Part shown: one piece after another, positions 4,758 through 14,560 of the stretch
How positions within the stretch are numbered: position 1 is the stretch's first letter
How the letters are laid out: each line of letters opens with the position of its first letter
Source: a virus
Length of the DNA stretch: 28,411 nucleotides
IMG/VR virus record: IMGVR_UViG_3300025072_000031
Span: 1-28,411 of that record
Direction: 5' to 3' (one strand)
Program-made: the position numbers and the translations under genes
Notes under the pieces: model-generated
Databases searched by the model: none
Seen by the model: only the letters and a program-made list of their open reading frames with translations
What the model was told of the DNA's origin: nothing

Positions 4758-5720
4758 ATGATTAGTTTATTATATCCTTGGATATGTTTTGATATGGCAG
4801 AAGGTGATGGTGGTGGTAGTGAAGGTGGTGCTGGCGGTGGTGCTGGTGGTACTACATTAGAATATGCTCCAGCAATATCTAATGCTCTTCCTAACGTACT
4901 CGCTCCACCAATAATAGCTTCTCCTGGGGAAGCGTTTTCCCCTTGCCCACCTACTTTCAGAATGATTAAATCATATGATGTTGGTGCAATTAATCTTAAT
5001 ACTGGACTTCCAAGCCCTACAGTTGGAGAATCACCTGGTGTTGCGTTTGGTCTTACCGCCACTCCCCATTATTCCTGGAGTGTATCCGAACCGCATTTTA
5101 GATGTATAGGTTTTAACGGTTCTCCTCAAGATGTATATCCATATAGTTCTTATTCACCTCCACGTGTAGGTCAATGTTTCAGTATTGAGCTTCATTCAAC
5201 CCCTAGCCCTGGAACACCTCCAACACCGACTGGTGCCGTAAAAAGGTTTAGAGTTACTGAGGTACTTCCAGGAAACACGAATATAGTAAATGGTGGGTAT
5301 ACCGTTCAAGGCATATCACAATCAGGTAGTCCTTTTTGTCAACTTGCTAGTCAAACTGCTCAAACAGCTACTATTCCAATTGTATCCTTCAACCCAAACC
5401 ACCCACAATTCTGGCCAGGCTACAGTACTGGTTGTACCAACATACCATGTGGTCAAGAATGTGATCAAAGTCTGACCACGTTTAGTCCTATACAATCTCC
5501 ACAGTATGGTTGTAATTACCAAGCTGTTGGTCCACTTTTACCAGGACAACCTTGTACTCAAACCGAATCGTGTGCCTCTGGGTACGTATGGAGCTCTACT
5601 TTTTGTAAATGTGTACCAATCACACCAAAACCTCAGGCAAAAACTATTGGTGGTGCTACTAAAGTAGGTATGATAACTAATTTAGATCAGTATAACGAAA
5701 ATAAAAGAATTATAAAATGA
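4758..5720 (+). CDS. Gly-rich, cysteine-rich putative virion surface protein, 320 aa
   Basis: After MISLLYPWICFD comes a glycine run (GDGGGSEGGAGGGAGG) and then a Pro/Ser/Thr-rich region of probable beta structure. The C-terminal third has closely spaced cysteines (CGQEC, CNYQ, CTQTESC, CKC) as in secreted disulphide-rich modules. It ends ITNLDQYNENKRIIK, a tail shared in pattern with the next large protein (IPKLNQYSGNKKI). The start at 4758 is 1 nt after the previous stop; the ATG at 4794 is an alternative giving a soluble N-terminus. This is the only late gene in the window ending in TGA. No family is recognised. Confidence 0.75.
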   Translation: MISLLYPWICFDMAEGDGGGSEGGAGGGAGGTTLEYAPAISNALPNVLAPPIIASPGEAFSPCPPTFRMIKSYDVGAINLNTGLPSPTVGESPGVAFGLTATPHYSWSVSEPHFRCIGFNGSPQDVYPYSSYSPPRVGQCFSIELHSTPSPGTPPTPTGAVKRFRVTEVLPGNTNIVNGGYTVQGISQSGSPFCQLASQTAQTATIPIVSFNPNHPQFWPGYSTGCTNIPCGQECDQSLTTFSPIQSPQYGCNYQAVGPLLPGQPCTQTESCASGYVWSSTFCKCVPITPKPQAKTIGGATKVGMITNLDQYNENKRIIK

Positions 5721-5767
5721 AAAGATTTAAAATACCCAGAATAGCTCGTTGTAAAGAAGGATGTTAA
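5717..5767 (+). CDS. Possible 16-aa leader peptide
   Basis: MKRFKIPRIARCKEGC starts within an ATGA overlap with the previous stop and ends in TAA 19 nt before the next gene. It is strongly basic with two cysteines. The tight overlap suggests coupled translation, but at 16 codons it may be chance. Confidence 0.3.
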   Translation: MKRFKIPRIARCKEGC

Positions 5768-5786
5768 TTTAAACAAAAATTAAATT

Positions 5787-7502
5787 ATGGCTTGTATTAA
5801 TCCAATTACAAATTTAGCCTATCAAGTAGGGGATACTGGTCCTGACGGGGGTATAATATTCTCCATTCCAGGGCAAGGTAATAATAATACAAATTATTAT
5901 TTTGAAGTTGCTCCTGTTGATGTTTCTACGACACAAAGAGCTCAAGTATTGCCCGCAACTCTTAATCCATTAACCCCATTTGATTGCACAAGTAATATAA
6001 ACGCTATACCAGGTGCAGAATTTGGGGTACATAAAGAAATAATATCACCTAGTGATAATAGCCAGCTTATTGGGGACGGTAATAGCAATACCATCCATTT
6101 AAATTCATATCCAACGTCTTTTAGTGGTGTGGCCACATCTAATCCTACGAATCCAGTGTTAGATATACATGATCTAGCTGCCATGTTATGCGTTGATTAT
6201 GTCGGCCCCAATGGACATACAGATTGGTTTCTCCCATCGTTACATGAAATGCTTGAGCTGGCATCGAATTTAAGTCCTACTTCTATATTTAATAATGTGG
6301 CTAATATAGCTAATTTTTACACAAGTATTAGTCACCCTGCATCTGCGTTTTATTGGACTTCTTCTGTTTTAGCAGGTCCTCCTGGAACCGTTTTTGATAC
6401 TATAGCCGCAGGAGTTAATGTTGTAACTGGTAATCCCATGGTAATGGATAGATGTTCCACTGGTTCGGTAAGACCTGTGAGAATGTTTAAATGTCCAACT
6501 TCATTTGATTGTACTTTTTATGCAGGAAGCAATTTGGGAGCACATATAGCAACAAACCCTATTGCTACAGGGACATCTATAGGCGCAACACAGATAGCTA
6601 ACGCAAATGATATGGCGGCTATTGAGGCAAATCTTCCAGGAAATGCCGTGATATCGTCTATAGGTACTTGTGCCAAGTATGGAAATTATGTATATAACAC
6701 TTTTGTCACGCCATGGACTGGCGCTCCCAACCCCGCCGCTACTCAGGGTATAGTAAAAATGGAGATTGATTTGGCAACTTCTAGTTTATCATACGTTCAG
6801 CACTATACTGCTAATTATGCTATTCCCCAACTAATAGGTATTGGGTGGGGGACTGGATTATGTTCAAAAAGCCAAGACACTTTGATACACGCTGATGGGT
6901 GGGTAGACCCCCCACATGTTCCTAAAATTACGGAAATACAACTTCAAGCTGGTGGAACAATTGGAGTGAACAGCTCGTTTAATATCGCATATGGTCTAGC
7001 TTGTATAGGAGATCTTATTTATAGACCCTCAGATAATTCTATTGTTATAGCTGTTGAGTCTTTTTTATCCAGTCAGCCAGTAGTACGTGCACTTCATCAT
7101 TATACTTATAGTGGAACTTTAATAGATTCTTTTGATTTAAACACCTTACCTGGTAGTAGTTCTGTATATACTATGTTTTGTTATGATGGAGATATTTATT
7201 TTCCTACCACAAATGGTGATATTTATAAGGTAACTACATATCCTTTATCTGTAACTCTAGAAACGACAAATAATCTACATAGTTTTCCTAGTACTTATGG
7301 TTCCTTTGATGGTGATGGAGCTACAAGTCCAGAATGTTGTAACTCTACAGGATCAGGAAGTAAATTAGTTAATCCAACGCCTGTTCCTACAGTTGACACA
7401 TTTACTATAAGAGATGTTGGTAATACGGAAGTAGATACTGTGGTTGATAAATTAAAAATAATACCTAAGTTAAATCAGTATAGCGGAAATAAAAAAATAT
7501 AA
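5787..7502 (+). CDS. Putative adhesin or head/tail fibre protein with Lcl_C/DUF1566-like domain, 571 aa
   Basis: Residues 10-230 look like an Lcl_C (DUF1566)-type domain: VGDTGPDGGIIF near the start, DWFLPSLHEML in the middle, FYWTSS, and the closing SVRPVRMF. In other proteins this fold is surface-exposed and binds ligands. The remainder, about 240-540, is a run of beta repeats resembling a propeller. The last residues (IPKLNQYSGNKKI) match the tail of the 320-aa protein upstream, so the two may attach to the same virion part. It lies in the late gene string before TerL. I infer a host-recognition role; the domain call is pattern-based. Confidence 0.7.
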   Translation: MACINPITNLAYQVGDTGPDGGIIFSIPGQGNNNTNYYFEVAPVDVSTTQRAQVLPATLNPLTPFDCTSNINAIPGAEFGVHKEIISPSDNSQLIGDGNSNTIHLNSYPTSFSGVATSNPTNPVLDIHDLAAMLCVDYVGPNGHTDWFLPSLHEMLELASNLSPTSIFNNVANIANFYTSISHPASAFYWTSSVLAGPPGTVFDTIAAGVNVVTGNPMVMDRCSTGSVRPVRMFKCPTSFDCTFYAGSNLGAHIATNPIATGTSIGATQIANANDMAAIEANLPGNAVISSIGTCAKYGNYVYNTFVTPWTGAPNPAATQGIVKMEIDLATSSLSYVQHYTANYAIPQLIGIGWGTGLCSKSQDTLIHADGWVDPPHVPKITEIQLQAGGTIGVNSSFNIAYGLACIGDLIYRPSDNSIVIAVESFLSSQPVVRALHHYTYSGTLIDSFDLNTLPGSSSVYTMFCYDGDIYFPTTNGDIYKVTTYPLSVTLETTNNLHSFPSTYGSFDGDGATSPECCNSTGSGSKLVNPTPVPTVDTFTIRDVGNTEVDTVVDKLKIIPKLNQYSGNKKI

Positions 7503-7721
7503 ATGGCTAAAGAAAATAAATATGATTTAGAATATTTATATATGTCTTATAAAAAACATTATAAAAAAGCTAATATGGAAAAAGCTAAAGTGTATAATGA
7601 TTTAGCTCAAAAGATACATAATGTTAATTTAGATATTGCTTATCATGATAAACTTGCTAAAAGGGAAGAGAAGTACGGTGTTTTTGGAATAGGTAAATAT
7701 AAAACAATTAAGTATGGCTAA
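7503..7721 (+). CDS. Small basic Tyr/Lys-rich protein, 72 aa
   Basis: MAKENKYDLEYLYMSYKKHY is followed by a predicted helix (KANMEKAKVYNDLAQKIHNV) and a basic end. It begins directly after the upstream stop with no spacer and its last 8 nt overlap the TerL start, so all three are probably translated together. The size and the position just before TerL would fit a packaging accessory or a reduced small terminase, but no such domain is recognisable. Confidence 0.65.
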   Translation: MAKENKYDLEYLYMSYKKHYKKANMEKAKVYNDLAQKIHNVNLDIAYHDKLAKREEKYGVFGIGKYKTIKYG

Positions 7722-9528
7722 GATAAAATTTGATCCTCAGAAATATAGACCTATTGCAAATCATGGCCATCCTGATATGAATACTGATTCTATATCTTAT
7801 CAAGAATATTGGGCTAAAGAATTAGATAGATGTGTTAATGGATTTAAACCAAAAGGAATGAAAAAGATTTCTGGTAAGTATTATTTCTATTTAAATTATT
7901 ATATGATACTTGGTAATGATGGAACAAAAGGAAATCGTAAAACATTAATACATCCTTGGTATAGACAAATGGATCATGAATATTTTGACACATTTGAACA
8001 ATGTAAAGAGGATGGTAAGGGAATGATTGTTATAAAAGCAAGGGATAAAGGATTTTCTTATATGAATTCTGGTATGGTAGCTCATGAGTTTACTTTCTTT
8101 CCTCATAATGATGTAGGTATTGCTGCTGGATTACAAGCTACAGCTGATGCATTTTTTGATAAAACGAAAAAAGGATTAAACGCTTTACATGATAATTTTA
8201 AACATAGTATATTAAGAGACACTGATGGTATTAGGCGTAGTGGTTATAAGCAAAAGAATAAAGATGGGAAGTGGGAAATAGGAGGTTATCAATCTACTAT
8301 AATTTGTAGGACAATGGATAATCCAGAGGTGTTTAAAGGAGAAAGGGTTGCTGTTATGGTATTTGAAGAAGCTGGAGAGTTTAAACATTTGAAAAATGCA
8401 TATATGTCATCTAAGGCTTGTTTTATGGATGGTGATATACAATTTGGAGTTCCTATTGTTGGGGGTACTGGTGGTGATATTACAAGAGCATCTAAAGATT
8501 TTATGGATATGTATTATAGTTCTGATGCTTATAATTTAGTTCCAATGTTTATTCCTGCCAATAGAGCTTATTATGGATTTTTTGATATTAAGACAGGAAA
8601 AGAAAAACCAGAACAGGCAAAGGAAAAGTTAACAATTGAGAGAGAAAATATACAAAAATCTGGAGATAATGAAGCTTATAATTTACATATACAAAATTAT
8701 CCCTTAACTATAGAAGAGGCATTTTTAAACACTCATTCAGCTCGTTTTGATATAGCTCTTATTAATGCTCAACGTTCAAGAATATTATCAAGTAAAGATA
8801 ATAGAAGTCAAATACAAAGAGGTTATTTAGATTGGGTGTTGGGAGATGAAGATTTTAAAGTTACTTGGAGGCCAGATCCTTATGGGCCTTATAAAATATT
8901 AGCTCATCCAGAGATAGAATATGAAAATTTAGATATTGGAGGTATTGATTCTTATGATCAAGATCAAGCTGGAGCGTCAGATTCCTTGGGTAGTGCGATT
9001 ATTTATCGTAGATTTGCAAATACTGATATGCCAAGCGATTACGTAGTTGCTGAATATACTGATCGTCCTAAGAAAAAAGAAGATTTTTGGGACGGATGTT
9101 TAAAGTTAGCAGTGTATTATAACTCAAGAATGCTGGTAGAATATACAAAAATTGGTATATTAGATTATTTTAAACGAATGAATGGGTTAAAATATTTGAA
9201 AGAGAAACCAGAATCTGCACATAATCCTGGTACAAAAACTAGAAATAGATATGGTGTGCATATGAATAAACAGGTTAAAGCTTTATTAGAAGATTTGATA
9301 GATGATTATTTAAGAGAGAGTGTGCAGGATATTTGGTTTATAGATTTAATAGATGAGTTGGCTAATTATGGATTACAAAATACTGACCGAGCTATGGCCT
9401 TTGGTCTTTGTTTGATTCATAATATAGATAATTATAGAATACAAGCTGGAATTAAAGAAGAGAAAAAAGACTTAGGATTTAAATATTATAAAATGGGATA
9501 TAATGGTGTCCCTATAGCAATAAATTAA
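7714..9528 (+). CDS. terL: Terminase large subunit (TerL)
   Basis: The packaging motor ATPase and nuclease that pumps DNA into the procapsid and cuts it. The ATPase part shows a deviant Walker A region (IVIKARDKGFSYMNSG, near residues 104-119) and a Walker B ending in the catalytic acidic pair (VAVMVFEEAG, near 212-221). The nuclease part shows GGIDSYDQDQAG followed by SLGSAIIYRR near 409-434, with the metal-binding aspartate, and later acidic residues (DLIDEL, TDRAMAFGL). Length (604 aa) and motif style match TerL of crAss-like and related Bacteroidota phages. The start overlaps the previous gene by 8 nt; the portal gene follows after 4 nt. Confidence 0.93.
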   Translation: MAKIKFDPQKYRPIANHGHPDMNTDSISYQEYWAKELDRCVNGFKPKGMKKISGKYYFYLNYYMILGNDGTKGNRKTLIHPWYRQMDHEYFDTFEQCKEDGKGMIVIKARDKGFSYMNSGMVAHEFTFFPHNDVGIAAGLQATADAFFDKTKKGLNALHDNFKHSILRDTDGIRRSGYKQKNKDGKWEIGGYQSTIICRTMDNPEVFKGERVAVMVFEEAGEFKHLKNAYMSSKACFMDGDIQFGVPIVGGTGGDITRASKDFMDMYYSSDAYNLVPMFIPANRAYYGFFDIKTGKEKPEQAKEKLTIERENIQKSGDNEAYNLHIQNYPLTIEEAFLNTHSARFDIALINAQRSRILSSKDNRSQIQRGYLDWVLGDEDFKVTWRPDPYGPYKILAHPEIEYENLDIGGIDSYDQDQAGASDSLGSAIIYRRFANTDMPSDYVVAEYTDRPKKKEDFWDGCLKLAVYYNSRMLVEYTKIGILDYFKRMNGLKYLKEKPESAHNPGTKTRNRYGVHMNKQVKALLEDLIDDYLRESVQDIWFIDLIDELANYGLQNTDRAMAFGLCLIHNIDNYRIQAGIKEEKKDLGFKYYKMGYNGVPIAIN

Positions 9529-9532
9529 AATA

Positions 9533-11836
9533 ATGGAAAATAAATATAAATCAATGCCTTCAATGTTAGTTTCTGAAAAAGAAAAGAATGACGAATGGTG
9601 CGAACAGGTACTAAACTCTATAACTAGATATATGTCTTCTGGAGATAGTATATATAATTCTAGTAAACTAAAAGATATAAGAAATTATCAAATTTATAAT
9701 GGAGACCTTAATCAAGCAGATTATAGTTATTTGACAGAACAGTATGGATTAACATATCCTGCAAGACTTGTAAATTATCCTATCATCACCCCTAAAATAG
9801 ATTTACTTGTAGGAGAAGAATTAAGAAGACCTATAGATATGAAGGTTTCAACTGTTAATAAAGAAGCTGTGGTAAGAAAACACGATCATAAAGTTACTTT
9901 AATGATGAGAGAACTTTTAGATGATTTTCATAAAGAATTTAAAGAAAGAGAAGGTGTTGATATAATAGAGCAAGGACAAGGTATTCCTATTCCTGAAGAT
10001 ATAGAATTATATATGAAATATAATTATCGTGAGATGATTGAAGAAACTGCACAAGATGGTTTAGAATATATTGTTAATAGATATAATGTAAAAGATGTAT
10101 TTAAAGAAGGTTTTAGAGATTTACTTGTAACAGGAAAAGAATTTTTTAAAGTAGAAATACATAATGGAGATCCTTATGTAAGAAGAGTCGATCCTAGAAC
10201 TATTGTATATGATTATTCTATTCATTCAGATTATTTAGATAACGCTTCGTGGGTTGGTGAAGAAAGATGGCTTACTATTAATGAAATAAATGATATCTAT
10301 AAAGATTATCTTACTAAAAAAGATTTATTAGAATTAGATAAGATGAGAAACTTATATAAAGGTGGGGATGTAAATAATTATAATTCATCTTTTGATTGGG
10401 TTGATGTTGGTCAAGGCGAAGAAACTAAAATTCGTGTGGTAAGTGCTGAGTGGAAATCTTTAAGAGCCATAAAGTTTAAATTATCAGATAATAAATATAA
10501 TCCAAGTAGACCATTTAGAAAAATGGTAAAAGATACATATAAAGCTAGAAAAGGAGAAAATATTCAAACAAAATGGGTGGATGATATTTGGGAAGCAACA
10601 AAAATAGGAGGAAAGATACTAGTGAAAGCTCAAAGAAGAGATAATCAGGTAAGAAGTATAGATGATCCTGGTAAAACTAATTTATCTTATGTAGGTTGTA
10701 TAAAAAATAATACCACTGGGAGCCCTGTTTCAATGGTAGATTTACTTGATAATATACAGATGCTTTATAATATTGTTGTTTATCAAATAGAACTTGCTAT
10801 GGCTCGTTCTGGAGGTAAAGCAGTGGTATATGATACATCACAATTGCCTACTAATTTAGGTATGGATATTCAGACTGTTTTATATCATTTAAAAACAGAT
10901 GGTATTATTCCAATTAATTCTAAAGATGAAGGTAATCAGGTGAGTACTTTTAATCAGTTTCAACAAATAGATTTTACTTTATCTCAATCTGTACAGCAAT
11001 TAATAAACTTAAAAGTAATGCTTGAAGATATGGCTGGAGGAGTTTCTGGTGTAACTAGACAAAGAGAAGGTGCAGTGGAACAATATGAATATGTTGGAAA
11101 TGTTCAAAGAAGTGTAGTCCAATCTTCAACTATTACAGAAAGTTGGTTTTATTCTCATGCAGAAGTTAAACAAAGAATATTAGAAAGTTTATGTAATTTA
11201 ATGAAAATAGCTTGGGCTAATGGTAAAAAAGCAGGTATGATATTAGGAGATGGAGCATATAAATTTTTAAATGCTATGCCAGATATTTCATTACAAGATT
11301 ATGGTGTTTATGTTGGTGATAGTGGAAAAGATGATGCAATGAGACAAGTAGTTCAGCAATTAGCACAGTCTGCTTTACAAGCTGGAAATATAGATTTATT
11401 AAATGTAATTAAAGTCTTAAAAGCAGATTCAATGACTGAAGCTGAAAAAGTTTTAGAAAAAGGTATGGATGAAATGCAAAAACAACAACAAGCAGCTATG
11501 CAACAACAAATGCAAGAGCAAGAAGCTGCTGCTCAACAGAAACAAGTAGAGTTTGAAGCTGAGGCACAGCTTAAGCAAATAGATAATGAAGCTAAATTAC
11601 AAGTTGCTAAGATTGGTGCTGATTCTAGAATTGAAGTTGCTAATATTCAATCTGAAACAGATAGAGATATTCACGATGCTAAAGAGCAAAGTGAAATGAC
11701 TAAAAAACTTGCCGATCATCATATTAGTGAAAGTGAAAAAGAAAATGATAGGGAAAATAAAAAGAAAGATGATGAAAACACCCCATCATTGAGTACAAAA
11801 AGAAGTGATTTAGAAAGAGCTAAATCAAAGATTTAA
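9533..11836 (+). CDS. Portal protein
   Basis: The dodecameric ring at the head vertex through which DNA enters and leaves. The N-terminal half has the pattern seen in Bacteroidota phage portals: ARLVNYPIITPKIDLLVGEE near residues 80-100, FREGLRD-like FKEGFRDLLVTGKEFF near 190-210, then VRRVDPRTIVYD. A long helical stretch follows (SVQQLINLKVMLEDMAGGVS). Residues 645 to the end form a Gln/Glu/Lys-rich coiled coil (QKQQQAAMQQQMQEQEAAAQ), typical of the extended C-terminal barrel. Length (767 aa) and the place right after TerL support the call. Confidence 0.92.
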   Translation: MENKYKSMPSMLVSEKEKNDEWCEQVLNSITRYMSSGDSIYNSSKLKDIRNYQIYNGDLNQADYSYLTEQYGLTYPARLVNYPIITPKIDLLVGEELRRPIDMKVSTVNKEAVVRKHDHKVTLMMRELLDDFHKEFKEREGVDIIEQGQGIPIPEDIELYMKYNYREMIEETAQDGLEYIVNRYNVKDVFKEGFRDLLVTGKEFFKVEIHNGDPYVRRVDPRTIVYDYSIHSDYLDNASWVGEERWLTINEINDIYKDYLTKKDLLELDKMRNLYKGGDVNNYNSSFDWVDVGQGEETKIRVVSAEWKSLRAIKFKLSDNKYNPSRPFRKMVKDTYKARKGENIQTKWVDDIWEATKIGGKILVKAQRRDNQVRSIDDPGKTNLSYVGCIKNNTTGSPVSMVDLLDNIQMLYNIVVYQIELAMARSGGKAVVYDTSQLPTNLGMDIQTVLYHLKTDGIIPINSKDEGNQVSTFNQFQQIDFTLSQSVQQLINLKVMLEDMAGGVSGVTRQREGAVEQYEYVGNVQRSVVQSSTITESWFYSHAEVKQRILESLCNLMKIAWANGKKAGMILGDGAYKFLNAMPDISLQDYGVYVGDSGKDDAMRQVVQQLAQSALQAGNIDLLNVIKVLKADSMTEAEKVLEKGMDEMQKQQQAAMQQQMQEQEAAAQQKQVEFEAEAQLKQIDNEAKLQVAKIGADSRIEVANIQSETDRDIHDAKEQSEMTKKLADHHISESEKENDRENKKKDDENTPSLSTKRSDLERAKSKI

Positions 11837-11846
11837 AAAAAAGTTG

Positions 11847-11854
11847 TATATTTG
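11847..11854 (+). promoter_or_regulatory. TAnnTTTG promoter before scaffold and capsid genes, TATATTTG
   Basis: TATATTTG lies 32 nt before the ATG at 11887. The leader that follows contains GGGAGTATTAATTAAAATTA, almost identical to the leader at 16128-16147, so the two genes may be controlled alike. Confidence 0.5.
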
Positions 11855-11886
11855 CAAGCTGGGAGTATTAATTAAAATTAAAAATA

Positions 11887-12891
11887 ATGGCAAAAGACGA
11901 ATCAAAATTAGTTGAAGCTGTCGAAGAATCAACAGAAGTAACAACAGAAAATGGGATTGATGAAAAATTTAATCCTTTAGCTTTTACAGAAGATGATGAA
12001 TTAAAAGAGTTAGTAACAGAAGTAAAAGAAGAAGAGGAAAAAATAGAAGAAGAAGAAAATAAAGAAGAAGATGATGATTCTTGGAAATGGGCAAAAGATG
12101 TAGAAGGAGAGGATAAAGAAGAAGAAGAAGAGGTTTATGATTGGGAAGATGAAAAAGAAAGTCCTAAAGAAGAAGAAAAAGAAGTTGTTCAAGGAGATAT
12201 TGAATGGAAAAAGGTTGCAGAAGAGTTAGGAGTGATGGGATCTTCAAAAGAAGAAATTCTACAATCAATTAATGCTTATATTCAACAAAGTACTCAAGCA
12301 ACTCCAGATAGTCAGGTGGCTGAATTTAAACGTTATTTGTCTTTTTCAGATAGAGATTTAGTTCAGGAAGAATTAAAAGCTGATGGCATGGATGCTGCAG
12401 AACTAGAAGAATCTTTAGATAAATTAGAAGATGCTGGAATGATGAAGATGAAAGCAAAAAGTATTAGAAGATTGATTAATAATGCGATTGAAACACAAAC
12501 ACAAAATCAGAATCAATCTAAAGTAGAAGAACAATTAAAAAGAAAAGAAAGTGCTGGTAAGGCACGTGAGGCTCTAAAAGGCCACATAAAAAACATGGGC
12601 GAATTTATGGGTGGGAAAGTAACAAAAAAACAGAAAGAAGAAGTTTATAAGTTTGCTACAAAACGAATGATGGATGAAATATGGTCAAGTCATGCCAATG
12701 TTGCTGACGTTGCTATGTTCATGCTTTATCGTAAGCAAATTGAAAAAATTCTTCGTTCTCAAGGCTTGGAGGATGGCAAAGCCTCTATTATGAATAGTAT
12801 AACCTCACCAAACCTTAACTCAGGAAAAAGCAAGTCTAACTTCAAAGTGAAGACAGGCAAGTTTGATCCTAAAGCGTTCATGAGCGAGTAA
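11887..12891 (+). CDS. Putative scaffold / capsid assembly protein
   Basis: Located between portal and major capsid, the usual place for a scaffold. The first 110 residues are extremely acidic, with long Glu runs (EEEEKIEEEENKEEDDD). A folded helical part follows (GVMGSSKEEILQSINAYIQQ, then KRYLSFSDRDLVQEELKADG). The C-terminus is basic (GKSKSNFKVKTGKFDPKAFM), as expected for the capsid-binding end of a scaffold. No protease motif is seen. Codon use in the acidic part gives a GAA/GAG-rich DNA strand. The assignment rests on position, charge and predicted helices. Confidence 0.75.
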   Translation: MAKDESKLVEAVEESTEVTTENGIDEKFNPLAFTEDDELKELVTEVKEEEEKIEEEENKEEDDDSWKWAKDVEGEDKEEEEEVYDWEDEKESPKEEEKEVVQGDIEWKKVAEELGVMGSSKEEILQSINAYIQQSTQATPDSQVAEFKRYLSFSDRDLVQEELKADGMDAAELEESLDKLEDAGMMKMKAKSIRRLINNAIETQTQNQNQSKVEEQLKRKESAGKAREALKGHIKNMGEFMGGKVTKKQKEEVYKFATKRMMDEIWSSHANVADVAMFMLYRKQIEKILRSQGLEDGKASIMNSITSPNLNSGKSKSNFKVKTGKFDPKAFMSE

Positions 12892-12979
12892 ACTTAATAA
12901 AGTAAGACAATGTCTGCTTATAGTTGAAAGTTAGTTGAACAATTAGTAAAATGTTTAATTAATTTAAAAAATTTAAAAA

Positions 12980-14533
12980 ATGGCTAATTTTTATACGGGT
13001 ACCTACGGAAGTGGTACTACTGCCGAGAATGCTTTGAATACAGCTTTAATGCAACACCCAGAGATTGCAAGAACGCTGATTTCACAGTATCCTCGTTATG
13101 CTGCGACTTATCTTTTAGAAAGAACAGGTCGTTATGCAAAAGAAAAAGTGTTGGGTGACAACTCTTTTGAATGGAAAGTAATGGGAAGATATAATGCCCC
13201 TACTTATATGACAGGACATTTCTCTACAACTGGTGTTGGTGCATTTACTGCAGCTGGTTCTGTTACTACAACTACAGGAGTAATTATTGATGATGCAGAT
13301 GCTAATGGAGATCAATTTTATTTAATTTGTGATGATACAACTGCTGGAAGAACTGGTAATTTCCTTAACAAATGGGATATGGTTCGTTTTCAATCTGGAG
13401 CTACTGCTTTAGTTATTGAAGATCCTGTTGCTAATAATTCAGGTTCTGCTGCTACCACTGATTATATTGTAAAGTTTGAAATGGTAGGTGCTCACGATGG
13501 TACATCTGTTGTGGCTGGATTAGAAACAGGTGATATTACTGACGAAGCAATTGTTGCTTCTATTGGTTCTGCATTCCCTAATGGGTCTGATGGTGCTGAT
13601 GTTGGTGAGAATTGGGTGTATCCTTCAACTCATACGAATTGGTTAACTACAATGCGTAAGAAATGTTCAGTAACTGGTAAAGACTTAACTGATGTAACTT
13701 GGATTGAAAATAACGGTTCAAAACTTTGGTACTTTACTAGAGAGCAACAAATGATGGATGAGTTTATGTATCAACAAGAACTACAAAGATGGTATGGTAG
13801 AAGATCTACTTCAGATACTTCTATACAAAGACCAACTGCTTATTCTCATTCTTCTTTAGGTACTTCTGGTACTATGGCTTCTTCAGTGGTAACTGGAGAT
13901 GGTTTATTATCTCAAATTAATTCTTCAAATCAAGCTTCTTATTCAATGGGAAGTTTAACTGAAGATCTTATCACTGAGTTTATTGCTAAGATTTCATTAA
14001 ACGCAACTTCTGCCGAAGGTAATGAGTGGGTTGTATTTACTGGAACTGAAGGTCGTCTTGCTTTTCATAGAGCAATGAAAGATCTAATTGTAGCTCCTGC
14101 TGGTGCAATGGGAGGAGGCTCAATGAAAGGTGTAAATGGAGACGTTAGCTTAGGTGCTAATTTCACATCTTATAGTGCATTAGGTAACAAAATTACTGTT
14201 GCTCATTGTCCTGTATTTGATGATCCTAATTTACACTCAACTGCTGGTGGAACCAATTCATTTGGTGACAACAGATTGAAAGAGTCTGCGAAGATGGTAT
14301 TTATGGATTTCGGAAAAACTTCTGGTATATCTAACGTTGAGTTGATTACCAAAGGTGCTGAAGGAGTTAACAGAAGTATGATCAAGAAGTACGTAGCTGG
14401 AATGGTGAATCCTTATGACCAAAAAGCAATGTTGGCTGCTAACGCTGATGACAAATTTGAATGCCACGTGCTTTCAGAATCTGGAATCGTTGTTAGAAAT
14501 CCATTGTCTTGTGGTATCTTAAGTGCATCATAA
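12980..14533 (+). CDS. Major capsid protein
   Basis: 517 aa, the length range of crAss-like major capsid proteins, placed after portal and scaffold. It starts MANFYTGTYGSGTTAENALN, followed by a helical segment (IARTLISQYPRYAATYLLER) resembling the N-terminal arm of HK97-fold capsids. The middle has EFMYQQELQRWYGRRSTSDT, a typical spine-helix region, and the C-terminal third has SYSALGNKITVAHCPVFDDP and GKTSGISNVELITKGAEGVN. The leader is very A-rich (12961-12979), fitting high expression without a Shine-Dalgarno. No TAnnTTTG box is obvious in the 88-nt gap before it. Confidence 0.88.
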   Translation: MANFYTGTYGSGTTAENALNTALMQHPEIARTLISQYPRYAATYLLERTGRYAKEKVLGDNSFEWKVMGRYNAPTYMTGHFSTTGVGAFTAAGSVTTTTGVIIDDADANGDQFYLICDDTTAGRTGNFLNKWDMVRFQSGATALVIEDPVANNSGSAATTDYIVKFEMVGAHDGTSVVAGLETGDITDEAIVASIGSAFPNGSDGADVGENWVYPSTHTNWLTTMRKKCSVTGKDLTDVTWIENNGSKLWYFTREQQMMDEFMYQQELQRWYGRRSTSDTSIQRPTAYSHSSLGTSGTMASSVVTGDGLLSQINSSNQASYSMGSLTEDLITEFIAKISLNATSAEGNEWVVFTGTEGRLAFHRAMKDLIVAPAGAMGGGSMKGVNGDVSLGANFTSYSALGNKITVAHCPVFDDPNLHSTAGGTNSFGDNRLKESAKMVFMDFGKTSGISNVELITKGAEGVNRSMIKKYVAGMVNPYDQKAMLAANADDKFECHVLSESGIVVRNPLSCGILSAS

Positions 14534-14560
14534 TTATTAATCCTTTAAAAAAATAAAATT

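Noticed and set aside
12010-12192. Leftward Phe-rich 60-aa frame
   Set aside because: It is the complement of the GAA/GAG-rich acidic part of the scaffold gene.
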